Assembly (NCBI RefSeq): GCF_031755915.1
Contig: NC_083388.1
Coordinates: 13,466,501-13,530,500, forward strand
Direction of reading: 5' to 3'
Source: Ziziphus jujuba
Taxonomy: Eukaryota; Streptophyta; Magnoliopsida; Rosales; Rhamnaceae
Length of the DNA stretch: 64,000 nt
Every line of letters begins with the position of its first letter. Position 1 is the stretch's first letter. This document shows positions 43,071 through 55,339 of the stretch, one piece after another. Position numbers and translations under genes: made by a program. The notes under the pieces were generated by a model, which worked only from the letters and a program-made list of their open reading frames with translations, was not told the origin of the DNA and did no database searches.

Positions 43071-44812
43071 TGATGTGTAAAATCAACTCGCAAGTGCACG
43101 AATCGTTTTCAAGTAATAAAGTGGAAAAATAGGGTTGTCGTACCCAAGGGATTAAGTATTAAGTACCAAAGATAATTAGGTTTTGATAATATTTGAACTA
43201 AAATTTAAGATGGCAATTGAAAACTAAATAAACTAAATTAAACAAAAGCAATCAATTAAAATTAGATCAATTTCAAGTAAGAGAGAGAATTGAATAATTA
43301 TGAATACTAGGGCATTTGATTTCACCACTAACTATTCCAATTTAATTACTTAAATATGTGAATTTAATTAACTAGTAATTTTGTTAACCACACTTAATCA
43401 CAAAATTAATCAAAAGTAGTTTCCACTCACAATTGATAATATTCACATAACCTAATTTATTCCTTCCGGCCTATAAATTAAATCATGCAAATTCATCAAG
43501 CATAGATTAAGCAAATAATATGGCATGAGACATAACTATTTTCCAATCAATTATGCATTCATGTAAATCATTGGAAATCCATAATATTATCCTTTTCCAA
43601 GCTCAAATATTATCAAAATCATTCATTCCTTCCGGCCTATGAAAGCATTAAGTATACCAATGATTTATTAACAAAACATATTACTAATTAAATAAAACTC
43701 AATATATATTAAAATAATTAAACCTTCATAGTTAAGGCTACATCATAGCCCTAGCTATGAAAATTAGTTCATGGTAAAAATAATTTGAACATCCATAATT
43801 ATTAAAAATAATAAGATTCACAATTAAAGAGAAAGGAAAAGAGAATAAAAACTATTGAAGAAATTCTCCTCCAAGAGCTCTCAAAGTCGTAGCCTTCTTC
43901 TCCAAGCAAGCCCACGTCTCTCTGCCTCCTCCAAGCTCTCCAATTGATCTTCTAAAACTCTAAAACTTTAAAACCCTAGAACCCTTAAGAGAATCTTAGA
44001 AACTCCCAAAATTTGGTTTGTTTCTATTTAAGCCTCCTAAAAGCTCTTAAATAACTCTCTAAACTTGTATATCTTCCTTCAATGTGGTGGGGGCTATATA
44101 TATAGGACCTTGGGAATCTTTTTCTCTCTTTATTTTCAATGTGGGAGTCTTGGAAGATACATTTTTTAGGCCATGAAAGGGGTTGGACGAAATTCATATG
44201 CAAAAAGGAAACTGTATATTACTTGCTCTCTACTACTTTCCTTTTATCTAATTCCTCCTAAAAAAATAGTTAATTAGTCTAATTTACCCTTAATGAAGCA
44301 TGTGACATGACATGTGCCTCATTAATGATAAATTAACCAATTATTGCCACTTGTTTTTATCTTGGCCCTCAAATTGCCTTGATTCCCTCTTTTGATCAAT
44401 GGTGGAGATTTAACTAGAAGATTCCTTCTTATAAATTCCAAACTTTAAATGATGATAACTCTTTGCTCGCACCTCGAAATCCAAAAATAATGAGACATTT
44501 GAAATCCTCAGATCGTGATGATTCATATGACATCCACTTCCATCATGAAATTCCCGATAGAATCTTTATGGAATCTTCAAGGTATCTTTTTGGAATCTTT
44601 TTAATGCTTAGTCTGTTCGAGCTCAAATCTTGCTTCCCACCATAATTCGACCCAAGGAATCCATCTTTATGGTTGTTTTCTTAAAATTCTTCCTCTTTCA
44701 CCTAGATTAAGAAAAATACATAATTAAGTATCTTTCCATAACAAATTAACACAAACTAACAAATATTAAGCTATAAATATGGCATAAAATCATCAATATT
44801 CTAGACCTAACA
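43071..44812 (-). repeat. Solo LTR of the element C family, inside D gag
   Basis: 1742 bp, clearly homologous end to end with both C LTRs (same TGTTAGGTCTAGAATATTG and TTACACATCA ends on the minus strand). ACCTT is duplicated exactly at 43066-43070 and 44813-44817, and D sequence continues on both sides. No internal sequence remains, as expected after LTR-LTR recombination. It differs from the C LTRs more than they do from each other. Confidence 0.93.
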
Positions 44813-45810
44813 ACCTTCATCTTTTCTCCTATCAACCTCATTATGCTACACATTTGATTTTGAGTTATCATGTGTGGACAAGTGTGATGTTGAGTCTATA
44901 GGGCTCTCCTCATCTTCATCATCAAGAATCACCATCCCTTTGTCACTTTCTTTAGGCCCAGCTACTTGCTTTCCACTTCTTAATGTAATGGCTTGAACCT
45001 GCTCCTTTGGGTTCTTCTCCGTTTAGCTTGGCAAAGTTCCTTAACTTCTTTGGAATTGAGCTGCTAATTGACCTATTTAGTTCTCCAAGCTTTTGATTGC
45101 AACCATTAGGTTGTTGAACATTTGACTATGGTTTGTCCATTGTTGCTCAGTTCTCTACATGAAAGAATTAGTATTATTAGATAACTCATTCAAGGATTGT
45201 TCAAGTGAAGAAAATTGAGTTTAAGCTTGAGAAGAATTTTGATTTTGATGTGCAAGTGGTGGCTTTTGGTAGAATGGAGATTGGAATTGTTGTCTTTGAA
45301 ACCCTCCGATTTGTCTTTGATTAGATCCTTGTTCGTTCTTGTTTGACCATGAAAATTTTGGGTCTTTCCTCCATCCTGGATTATATGTGTTAGAATATGG
45401 ATTGTTTTGTCGCTTTTGAAAGTTTCCTACAAAATTAACATCATCAGAAACAAAGGGATTTCCAACTTGGCAATCCACACTCTTATGATCATGAGCACCA
45501 CATAAATCACAAAATAAAAAATTATTAATGGATTGGATAGAATTCACCCCTATTTAACCGAATTGAGTGTTCAAGGTTTTTGTGAATTGGTTTGCAAGTT
45601 AAGCCCTTAAGTTGTTAATATAAACCTCTTCCACGGCCTTTACTTGACTTCTTCCAGTTAGTTTCCACTCACTTGGATATTGGTAGTTATTATGGGCCAT
45701 CTCTTCAATTAATTCAAATGCTTTCGATTACCTCTTCTTCATTAAAGAACCTCCTGCAGCTGCATGTACCAATTGTTTATTACCATAATATAAACCATTA
45801 TAGAAAATCT
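44813..45810 (-). pseudogene. Athila-type Gag of element D
   Basis: 45221-45547 has a zinc knuckle (CDLCGAHDHKSVDC, followed by QVGNPF) and NPYSNTYNPGWRKDPKFSW with a Gln/Asn-rich tail. To its right the Gag core can be read to about 45810 in broken frames, with FYNGLYYGNKQLVHAAAGGSL and an EEMAHNNYQ-like segment. 44813-45220 is a degenerate Gln/Ser-rich and acidic linker. The N-terminal part and leader are missing. Confidence 0.82.
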
Positions 45811-46027
45811 ATACCTATATTGAATATCTAATTGTTATTATTATATGACTTGTAATATCTAATGTGGCCCTTCTCAACCATGCTATGAATATATGTGTGT
45901 GTGTGTACAATTGTGGATTTGCAATTGTTTATATTTATCTATTTGAGTTACTTATAGAATTAAAAAAGATATTAATTTATATGGCTTCTCTCTAAATACT
46001 TCCATGCATTAATTTTAAACTATAACC
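45811..46027. other. Short intergenic AT-rich stretch
   Basis: No gene. It contains a short GT run at about 45893-45905 and supplies the TAACC target copy at 46023-46027. Confidence 0.6.
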
Positions 46028-47154
46028 TGATATGAACCTACGTCGACTTGCTCTAAATCCGCATTATATTAGCTTAGATCTCAATTAAGTTCAGGTTCTA
46101 ATGATCACCTTAACCCCTAATCAACTATGAATAGAAACCTTGGTATATAGCGAAGACGCCACAATAGATTATGGATATCCTATTGATAAGTCAAACTAAA
46201 ACACTTGAATGCTATTCAATGTTTTAAGTGTTCAAATAGAGCAAAGAGAATTGTTCTCACAAATAATTTTTGAATAATATTCTAAGCTGCCTTGTCATTG
46301 AAAAATAATCCTTTAAATAGGTTAAAAGTACAAAACAAAAACCTTAGAATAGTAGGTAAAATTTGGCCAACATGTATTGGAATTAGGAAAGTGGCCAAAT
46401 TTTCTAACCTTTCCTAAACTAAATTGGTTTAATTAAAGCCCTAATTTTGGAAAAAAAGAATTATTTAATTTACAATCAAAACATTAAAATTATAACTTTC
46501 CTAAAGTAATTTTTTCCAGAAAATAAATAAATAAAAACCAAAATAAAAACTATTTCCTAAACTAAAGTCAAATGTTCAAATTAGGAAATTACTTGACTAG
46601 TTTGCTAACTAAGTTATCTTTGATCAATCACCAGTTAGTTTAGGGTCTAAATCAACTCTAATATGGCATGTAGGATTCCAAATAGGATTAATATTGATTC
46701 CCATACATTTCTCCTTGATTGCAATAAATCAAACTTGCTTGATCAACAAAAAAAGTCAAAGTCAGCACCAAAATGAGCATTTTCAGCCAAAAAGAAAGCT
46801 TATGCACACAAACTGAATTTGGATGCTTTTTCTTATGCCTTGATATGATTCCATGGCCTCTTAGTGATATAAATTGAGTTCATAAAGTGTTGAATCCATT
46901 CCTTGTTGCCCAGAGTCCATAGAAGCACCAAAACAGCTTGCCGGGTCCTTTTCAGCCTTCATAACTTGGATGCATAAGACGGGCTTTGGATATTCTGGTA
47001 TTGTCATGAGATTGAATCACTCCATGGATGAAACTAATCAGGTTTTCCTTGAATCCCTTAGCTTATACCCTCATGATTAATCCCATCTTCATTTCTACAA
47101 GACTAGCACCCCACCAGGTAGTCGGTTGTATTGAGTATGGGCGGATTCTCATCA
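46028..47154 (-). repeat. Solo LTR, family 1 (1127 bp)
   Basis: On the minus strand it starts TGATGAGAATCCGCCC and ends GTAGGTTCATATCA. TAACC flanks it exactly (46023-46027 and 47155-47159). It has no primer site or coding sequence on either side. The LTR-encoded Pol tail is still partly readable but broken. Confidence 0.93.
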
Positions 47155-47311
47155 TAACCTATGTCCAAATTGTGAAATTGTTAATCATTAATTTTATTTT
47201 GGTAAAACAATCATATTAGTAAAACATGTCCATTTACATATATATGTAAATCCATATGTGTGTGTGTGAGAGAGAGAGAGAGTGAGAGAGAGAGAGAGAG
47301 AAAGAGAGAGA

Positions 47312-47347
<36 letters not shown>

Positions 47348-49680
47348 GTATTAAGTAAATGTACATGGTTCTGCAAGATTACCTTGTTTACCTATTTCTA
47401 TTTATTTATTTGTTTGTTTGTTTATTTATATATATGTTGATTTATAAATAGATAGAACCTAATTTTGGTAATAATTATTTTTATGTTTTAAAAGGATAAT
47501 TGTTCATTTATGATTTGTAAACGAAAGTGGGAAAAATTAGTATTTTTATATATCTATATATGTATATAATTTGTATATGTGTTTTTGTGTGTATAATTTT
47601 GGTAAGATTATTTATTTATTTATTCATGCTTTTCCTTATTAATTTAACAATAAGATGATTTCAGTGTGGTCTACTTTTTAAAAATATTCTATATGGATCT
47701 TCTAAATTTATTTATTATTGGTTATTGGTTTTTGGGTAATAATTAATGGTTAAAATTTTGATTGATTTTATGGAGATTGCAAGATTATTCATTGATTATG
47801 TTTAAATTTTATTGTTTTTCTTATTTTTATTTGTTTAGTATTTAATTATTCATCTATATATTTATTTATTTGTTCGTTTATCCAATTAGTGTTTAAAACA
47901 TTTAATTACGGTTTTAAAATGTAACTATGAGGAGTCGACATTTTTGTAATTATATATTTTTATGTGACTAGTTAGTTTGTACTATACAATACTTGTGTTT
48001 TGTATTGTTATGTTTATGGATTAGCGAGCATGTTATATTTAGTCACTTTTTGTGAGCCATGGTGGGTGAGAGTAGGCAGATATTTTTTGGTGATATCACT
48101 AACTACTTTCCCCATGGTTGAACAATGGCAGGTTTAGCCATTTCTATGGGCACTAATATGAGCAAGGGTAGGCAAGTACTCCTACTATGATGACATTGCT
48201 ATCCTCCCTTGGCCATATTATGGCAGGTTATTTCGTAGCAGCACCATTAGGATGCTAATGCGATTGCATGCAGGTTCTCTTCTCCCCCTATCTGTCAAGT
48301 GGTGTTCAGGATATCAAGCGCCACTTGATAGCACTGGTATATTGTAAGGTACATTAAATGTCCTTTCAATGTACATACATCTATTATGTTAAGTTATATG
48401 TTAGGTGTACTATATTATACATGGGCAGCCACCTAGTTAGGCTGATGAATGGGTAAGCATTGTATCTCTGTTGGCCACTAGATTAGCGGGTTGGATGTGT
48501 TGGAGTTTGATGTGGTTTTGGGTTGACTTGGCTAAGAGTGTTGTACATAAGATGTTAATTTAGTTTTTGGTTTGGTATTTAGGCGATTTTTGTGATATGG
48601 TGAGATTGAGGTTTGTTAGGTTCTTGTTTGGGAGGAAGGAAGAAAGAAGATGAAGATGAAGAAGAAGAGAAGACGTTAAGGTAGGCCACATACAATAAAT
48701 AGCTTAATAATATTGTTTTCCATTTCATTATCGTATTATATTGGTAGAAAACATGGCTCACACATGTGTAGTATGTGTGAGACCAAATAAAGTCATTAAA
48801 ATCCAAAAAATACAAAATTTCCACCCAATAATCTAATACAAAACGTTCAAAAACCAGTTGCACATGTAAGTGTACAAAAATGGTAAAGGTTGGTGAGAAT
48901 TTGAATTCCAAAAACTATCTCCTTCCAAATCGAGTAAAGCTTCATTGACATGATGGAAGGCTGGGATATCTTAATTCAAATTGCTTGAATTGTGACATAT
49001 GGAATGTTGAAATATTGAGGATAAAATGTAGAGAAGAGCAGGCCCAAAGAAATTGGGTAAGGCCTCCAATTCATCTCAAATCCATGGGCCATAACTGCTG
49101 GAAATCTCAGTAGTTATGCCAACTTGCAACTGGCATATCTTAGGCTTCCCAAGTCCTTTTTGAGTCATGTTTTTTTGCTGTATTTCCTTTACAAGTCTAT
49201 TACAACATATTAAAAATTCATAACCTCGTTTAAAAAAAAATAAAAAAGGCACCTCGTTCAAATGTTGTGTGTACACCCTTTTTCTTGCTTTGCCTTAGCT
49301 TCCAAGATCAAAAGTTTTGAAAATTGCTTAAAACTCCATAAGTTGAGTGAATATTCTTTTTTTTTTTTCCTAAAATTGCAACCATTTAGGTCAAATTATA
49401 CAAAACATATAAAATATTACCAAAAACTTGAGCAAACATATAAATAATTAAGTTAAAGTAGGCTAGATTAATGAATAAAATATTCACTATTCGTCATACT
49501 TGCTCCTAGGTATCGTAACTCGCGTGGGGCAAGCCATAAGGTCCTCCATCATAATATTTGCCTTTTCCTTGTTGTTCTCTTAAATAATGCTCACCCTCTT
49601 GCTTGTTTATGTGCTTGCACTCCTTGATGATAATTTTAATGATGCATGCACTTGGCAACTTGCTTGACAAATATGAGACT
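47155..49680. other. AT-rich intergenic DNA with a GA microsatellite; no gene recognised
   Basis: TG then GA runs at 47257-47344, TTTATTTA/TTTGTTTG runs near 47392-47440 and 47610-47625, and a GAAGAA-rich patch near 48640-48672. The 110-codon frame 48579-48911 (minus) is low-complexity at one end and is not supported as a gene. The stretch 48060-48340 is more GC-balanced but shows no recognisable product. Confidence 0.5.
47257..47344. repeat. TG/GA microsatellite
   Basis: About 6 TG units followed by roughly 38 GA units with a few interruptions (AGT, AAAG, AAGG). Confidence 0.95.
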
Positions 49681-49685
49681 TATTG

Positions 49686-50802
49686 TGATGCGAATACGCT
49701 TGTAGCCATACAATTTACAACTCACTTGGGTGCTGATCTTGTGCAAATGAAGACAGGGCCAATTATAAGGGCACAAGCTAAAAGATTTAAGGACAAACTG
49801 GTTAGCTTCATTCAAAGTGTGATTAAATCTCAAGAAGGCATGATTATACCCAAAAATTCAAAGCCCATATTGTGTATCAAAGTTATGAAGGCAGAAATGA
49901 ATCGAGGAAGTTGTTTTAGTTCATCTATAGACTCTGGGCAGCAAGGAACTAGTTTGTTAACTTGTGAACATGATTAAATTCATCAGGGGATCATGGAATC
50001 ATGTTAAGGCATCAGCAAATCTATTCAATAACAATGTTTGCACATAAGTCTTCATGTTGGGTGAAATTCACCATTTTGGCATTGGGAAGGACCTTTCTTG
50101 TTGTTCAAGCAATCTTTGATCATTTCAATCAAAGGGAACGTATGGGAACCAATTTTAATCCTATTTGGCATCCTACATGGAATATTAGAGCTGATTTGGA
50201 GCCTAAACTAGTTGGTGATTAGACTAAGACAGTTTAGTTGAAAAACTTGTCAACTAGTTTCCTAATTTGAACCTTGACTTTTTGTTTTAGGAAATAGTTT
50301 TTTATTTGTTTATTTGCTGGATAAATTAATTTAGGAAGGTAGATACTTTATTATTTATTTTAAATTAATTAATTCCTATTTCAAAATTAGGGAATTAATT
50401 AATATTAATTAGATTAGGAAAGTTAGTCAAATTCAGCCACACCTTTTGCTTCCTTATCATTGGCCGGTTTTGACCTAATTATTTAGGGTTTTGTTTTATG
50501 ACTTTAGCTATTTAAAAACTTATTTTTTTAATAATATACAACACACATTGATATAGAAAATTACTTGTGAGAAAGAATTCTCTTTGTTCTTTTTGAACAC
50601 CTAAAACATCGAATAGAAATTGAGTGTTTTAGTTTGACTTATCAATAGGATATCCATCGTCTATTGTGGTGTCTTCATCATATACCAAGGTTCCTAATCA
50701 CAAGTTGATTAGGGGTCAATGTGGCCATAAGAATCTAAACTTAATTTCAATCCAGGCTCGTATAAAATGGATTTCAGAGCAAGTCAACCTAGGTTTGTAT
50801 CA
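49686..50802 (+). repeat. Solo LTR, family 1 (1117 bp)
   Basis: It begins TGATGCGAATACGC and ends CTAGGTTTGTATCA. The flanks TATTG (49681-49685) and TCTTG (50803-50807) match at four of five bases. No polypurine tract precedes it and no primer site follows. It contains the Pol-tail frame (RAQAKRFKDKLVSFIQSVIK) within 49603-49977. Confidence 0.85.
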
Positions 50803-51379
50803 TCTTGTGAGCACATAAAAGACTTTGATGTTTGACTTTGGCAAACATTAAGCTCTCCTTGGTTTATTAGGGTGGAGCTTCAATCTTGAGCTTCAAATTT
50901 CCAGATTCTTTCATAAATCTTCCAATTTCCCACTTTTGAAACTCACCTACAAAACCACACAAAACTTCATCAAAATAACATAAATGCTTTAGTTTTCCAT
51001 AAACAATTAAACTTTAAAAGGCTAAATAAGTGAGTATAAAGCTCACTTATCATACATCACCACCTTAATTGGCAAGGCTACTCCTCAAAAGCAATTATAG
51101 CAACAGCATAATGACAAGCAAATGAATAAAGACAAGATTGCAAAGCTTAAGTATTTAATAAGGCACTAACTATGAAAGAAATGTGGTGTATATCAACACC
51201 AGACTCATACTCAATTTGAAATAAAGGTTAATTAAATGCTTGAAGAAATAACATTATTGCTTTTATTGGAAGAATGAAGATATGAAAGTGATCAATGAGA
51301 GCATAATTTCTCACAAGCTTGGAGTAGATCTGTCCTTTCTTTTTATTCAATATAAAAGAAGAAAGTTCACCTTGGAGTG
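50803..51379. other. No gene; possible Athila-like LTR end at 50803-51047
   Basis: On the minus strand, from 51047, the sequence begins TGATAAGTGAGCTTTATAC with an internal inverted repeat (AAGTGAG/CTCACTT), similar to the starts of Athila-like LTRs such as that of F. The rest, to 51379, has no recognisable frame. Confidence 0.3.
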
Positions 51380-51980
51380 TAATAAAATGGTTAACAAGGA
51401 TGTTGAATGTTTACTCAAGCGTACTTAATACCAAGAGGTTCATTATCTAGGTTGGTTGGCCAACATTATAGAAATCGAAAGATGAATGGCAAATGGAGAA
51501 TTTGTATAAATTTCACGGACCTTAATAAAGCTTGTGAAAAGGAAAATTTCCATCTACCTAGTTTTCACATGTTGGTTGATGCTACAGTGGGTTTTGAGCT
51601 ATATAGCTTTGTGGACACCTTTTTTTGATGTAATTAGATTAGGATAAATTTTCTAGATCAAGAGAAAAAGGACTTTCATTACCTAAGGTTAATGCATTGC
51701 TACAAGGTGATACCATTTGAATTAAAGAATTGAGGTACAACATATCAACAATTAGTCCAAAAAATGTTTAAAAATAAAATTTAGGACATGATAGAGATTT
51801 ATATAGATAACATGTTTGTGAAATCTTTGCTGGGCACGAAAAAATTAAACATTTGAAGGAAAATTGTGGTGTACTTGAGCACGACAACATGAAACTTAAC
51901 CTAGCTAAATGTTCGTTTGGGGTTCCGTTGAGCAAATTCTTAGGGCATTTGGTGACCAAAGGAGGAATTAAGGCATGAAA
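51380..51980 (+). pseudogene. RT fragment of a Tat/Ogre-like Ty3 element
   Basis: The frame 51407-51628 has MNGKWRICINFTDLNKACEK and FHLPSFHMLVDATVGFELYS, an RT palm segment of the Tat/Ogre type. After a frame break the reading continues with a VIPFELKN segment, YQQLVQKMFKNKI and, near 51780-51810, an IEIYIDNMFVKS segment where the catalytic Asp-Asp pair reads Asp-Asn. It ends near 51980 with an IKLAKCSFGV-like segment. No LTR belonging to it was found. Confidence 0.72.
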
Positions 51981-53183
51981 GTATGGAAAAGGACCTAAAA
52001 AGGCATCTAATTAATCCTTAATAAATTTTTTGGTTAACTATTTAGCAAAGTACCTTATAGAACATATTCTACTTCTCATAGCTTTGTTACCCACAAAATA
52101 CAATTTCATATCCACAATATAAAATATCAATAATAAAGGATTTAATCCTCCCAAGTAATAATATAGAAAGAAACACATCCAGAAAGTAAAATGCAAAAAA
52201 TGACAAATTAACATTGAGATTTCTAAATGGAAGCTCTGGATGGGAAAAATCATGAATGTTAGACACAAACTTTAGTCCAAGTCCATGAAGTAAGAAAGTT
52301 AAGACCATACACAGATAGAACCAAAATGTGAGAGATATACTGACATCTTTAACTGCTATGGTAGTGGATGATCCAACTTTCTATTCTTGGACTCCTTGAA
52401 CTTTAGATAACTCCATCATCGCAATAGTCCTCCTTGTAGAGGAACTCAACTACTATCATCACAATAATCCTCCACATAAGGATATGGCTCCACTACTATA
52501 GTAATGGCCTTTCTTGGAAGGGAATGACTCCACAAATAACTTATGGTGAAATGAACAGATTATAGTTTTAAAACTTGTTCTTGATGATTTTAAGGTGAAA
52601 CTATGCCAAGAATCCATTAGATCTAAATGGGTAGGAGTGGGTTTCAAAAGAATCAAGAGAAATTAAACAAAAGAAGTGAAAAATCATGTGTTTAATAATA
52701 AAATGGAAATAAAAACATGATTTTCCTTACAAATCTCTCTTGGATTGGATTGGAATAGCCTAGGATCAAGTTCTAGAGAGAAGAGGCAGCTATGGAGGTA
52801 TGTGGCTAAATATAAAACCCTAAAAATGAAGAAGATAAAAAATAAAATCTATCATTGATCAATAAGTAAATTGATTGATCGTTTAATGATTGATCAATCA
52901 ACAGATTAACTGATTAATCAATGTTTGATCAATCAATTATTGGACTTATCACTCAATCCCTAACTATTCACTATTAAAAAACTAAACTTTGACATATGAA
53001 AACATATGAAAAAAAAGTATCAAAAGCTTACTTAAAACAACTTGAAAAATCATTTAAATAAAGTTTAAGTGCCTAACATCCTAATTGAGATTTGTTGTTG
53101 ATACTCTAGAAAAGAATGAGACAAACACACTTACAAACAGTGTTTTGAATCATAAAAATTGGCAACACAAAAAAACTTACTCA
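51981..53183. other. No gene recognised; cluster of TTGATCAAT motifs
   Basis: AT-rich with no convincing coding frame. Between about 52850 and 52945 TGATCAAT/ATTGATCA words recur six or more times, several as short palindromes. A repeated CTCC(A/T)ACTAT-like motif occurs around 52420-52500. The right end provides the ATAGT copy for the next solo LTR. Confidence 0.45.
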
Positions 53184-53188
53184 ATAGT

Positions 53189-54075
53189 CTATATGAACCT
53201 AGAGTGACTTGCCTCTAAACCTATAACAAGGATTGATTTGGACTGTCTAATTACAAGTTATCAATGGAAGACCTCGACCCTTTACCTATATTTGAGGTAA
53301 GAACCTTGATACGGTGAGGATGCCACAATAGGGTGCGAAATAACCTATTGATAAGTCAAATTTAAACTACACAAACAAAGCTTGGAAAGTTCGATCTAGT
53401 TCTTAGAGAACCAAGAGAATCACTCTCACTTTGAATCAAAACTGTAATCTCCCTTTATTCATGTCTTATGTGCCTTCAAATAGACAAAAATAAATTACAA
53501 AGCTTTCCTAAATTCTCTAAAAACCATTATGGCCAAATTTGGCTAGGTTTAGGAAACCTAATTTAAATGGCCTTTAATTATTTGACCAGTCAAATCTAAC
53601 TAAAATAGGAAACTAATTTAAAAGCCTAATAAACGAAATTAGAAAAGTAAAATAGGCAACATGCTAAAATCCAATCAAGACATAAATAAAAATTTAATGT
53701 TTTCCTAATTATAAGACTTGGCCAAGCTTAGTTGAATGCCATGTAGATGCATATCACCCTCTATATAGCAATGGTGCCATGTCACCATATGATGCCACAT
53801 CACCATCCATGTCATCAAAACTTGCCACATCAACATGTTGTAGGATTCCATGCGTTAAACTCTCTTTCATGTGGACATCCTCCATCCCAATGATATGGAC
53901 CAATTTTGGTTCATCTTCAGTAATGAGCTTGCTTCCTTAAGATGTGAACACCAGCTAGATTAAACCACTTAGTGCTTTTTTAAACCTCTTTACTCTAGCC
54001 CTGGTTATTGGTCTTGTAGAGATTTGAAATGGCGTTGGACTCCATCTAGAGGCTCTCCTAGTCATGTCCTCATCA
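53189..54075 (-). repeat. Solo LTR of the H family (887 bp)
   Basis: Minus-strand copy of the LTR at 56652-57599: it starts TGATGAGGACATGAC and ends with an AGGTTCATATAG variant of the family end. ATAGT is duplicated exactly (53184-53188, 54076-54080). It carries a single unit of the 24-bp repeat near 53541-53563, against five in the H 5' LTR. Confidence 0.9.
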
Positions 54076-54080
54076 ATAGT

Positions 54081-55339
54081 GTTCTATGTTGGTATTTTTC
54101 ATGGTAAAACACTTATTTTACATGTTGACATAAAAATAAAAAATGCAACATGAAGGGTACAAACAATGTTCCATCCTAAACTACAAAAGTGCACCCTGAC
54201 ACTTAAAACCTACACATAACTCCTCTAAATAAATGACTCTAAACTTTAAGCGTTTCTCCAAGAATTATAATCCTGCACACTTTCAAACAACATAACCGTA
54301 CCAACTAAAAAAAGAAAAAAATGCTTGTGAAATGCATGTGTGGCAAAAATATAAAAACAACACATAGTCATAAAAGAATATTAGAAAAAAACACAAGCAT
54401 AACCAAAAAGGAAAAAAAATAGTCAAGCTCAATAGGTGAGTAAGTTTACTCCACATTCCCTTCAACTTAAGAAAAATATGGAAATGAAGTGCAAAACAAA
54501 ATATTTAAAGCTAATCAATTCTCCCACTTTTTGTCAAAAAGGTTACATAAGAAAAAAAAAAAATCTAATAAGAGTCCAAAGAAAAATAAGAAAGCTAAAG
54601 GTGCAAGAAAATGTATGCAAAATAACCCATGTCTCATGAATGATGACAAAAAGAAAAAGAAGGGAAAGACAACAAAGATAAGTTGCTTGAAGAATACAGA
54701 TAAAGATAATGTAATGAAGATCCAATCAGCAGATGATAGAAAGATAAAGATAAACTAGTAATGCACAAGAACAAAATACATAAAACAACTAAATAATGAC
54801 TAAAAAAGTTAATCCACTAAAGGCATTAATCAAATAACTCAAATATAGTTCATAAAGACACTACCATCATGAGAAGAACATTGAACTCCATATTAACCGA
54901 AAGTGAAATTAAAGGGTAAAATATATAATTAGAAGACAAGGAAAAAGGCATGATAATAGTAAAAAATACAAGAAAACTAAAAACAAAAATCACATAACTA
55001 CACTCCATGAAGAGCAAGAGTATGATAAAATAAATAGTGATCAATAGGATGTCAAAAATCATGTACATTACGCTAAGATATTGTGACACCAAAAATAAGT
55101 CCTTAGAGAGTGAAACTCAAATTTTCAACAATTTTCAAGTTGCAAAGAGAATTAAAATGTCAAAGTATCTTAAAATTCAAGTTTGTTAAAAGGCTATTTT
55201 TTAAAGATAATTTAAAAAGCTAAAGGCCATACTCTAATTAGAGGAGGACCTTATAGGATATATTACTCCAATTTTGTAAGGGTTATAAAAGCTTTTGAAA
55301 AGGTGGATATATTATCCTTAAGGAGGCAAGACTTGATAA
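54081..55339. other. AT-rich DNA without recognised gene
   Basis: A-rich on the plus strand, with frames biased to Lys/Asn (for example 54489-54758) that look like composition artefacts. The right part may include the outer end of LTR G, but the alignment with F fades here. Confidence 0.45.

Larger units (their letters stand above)
38834..45810 (-). mobile_element. Athila/Tat-like Ty3 element D, lacking LTRs
   Basis: On the minus strand: gag (to 45810), protease (42450-42818), RT (41133-41816), RNase H (40528-41169), integrase (39240-40492) and a 3' non-coding module (38834-39238). It has most of a pol order with stops and indels. Neither LTR is present: the right side fades into intergenic DNA at about 45810 and the left side is cut at 38834 against element E. 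A C-family solo LTR (43071-44812) interrupts gag. The 3' module and zinc knuckle tie D to element C. Confidence 0.87.

Noticed and set aside
48579..48911. 110-codon minus-strand frame
   Set aside because: One end is a Ser run from GAA/GAT repeats and the rest resembles no family; no support beyond length.
54489..54758. Lys-rich 89-codon plus frame
   Set aside because: A-rich DNA gives Lys/Asn-rich frames by composition; overlapping frames look the same.
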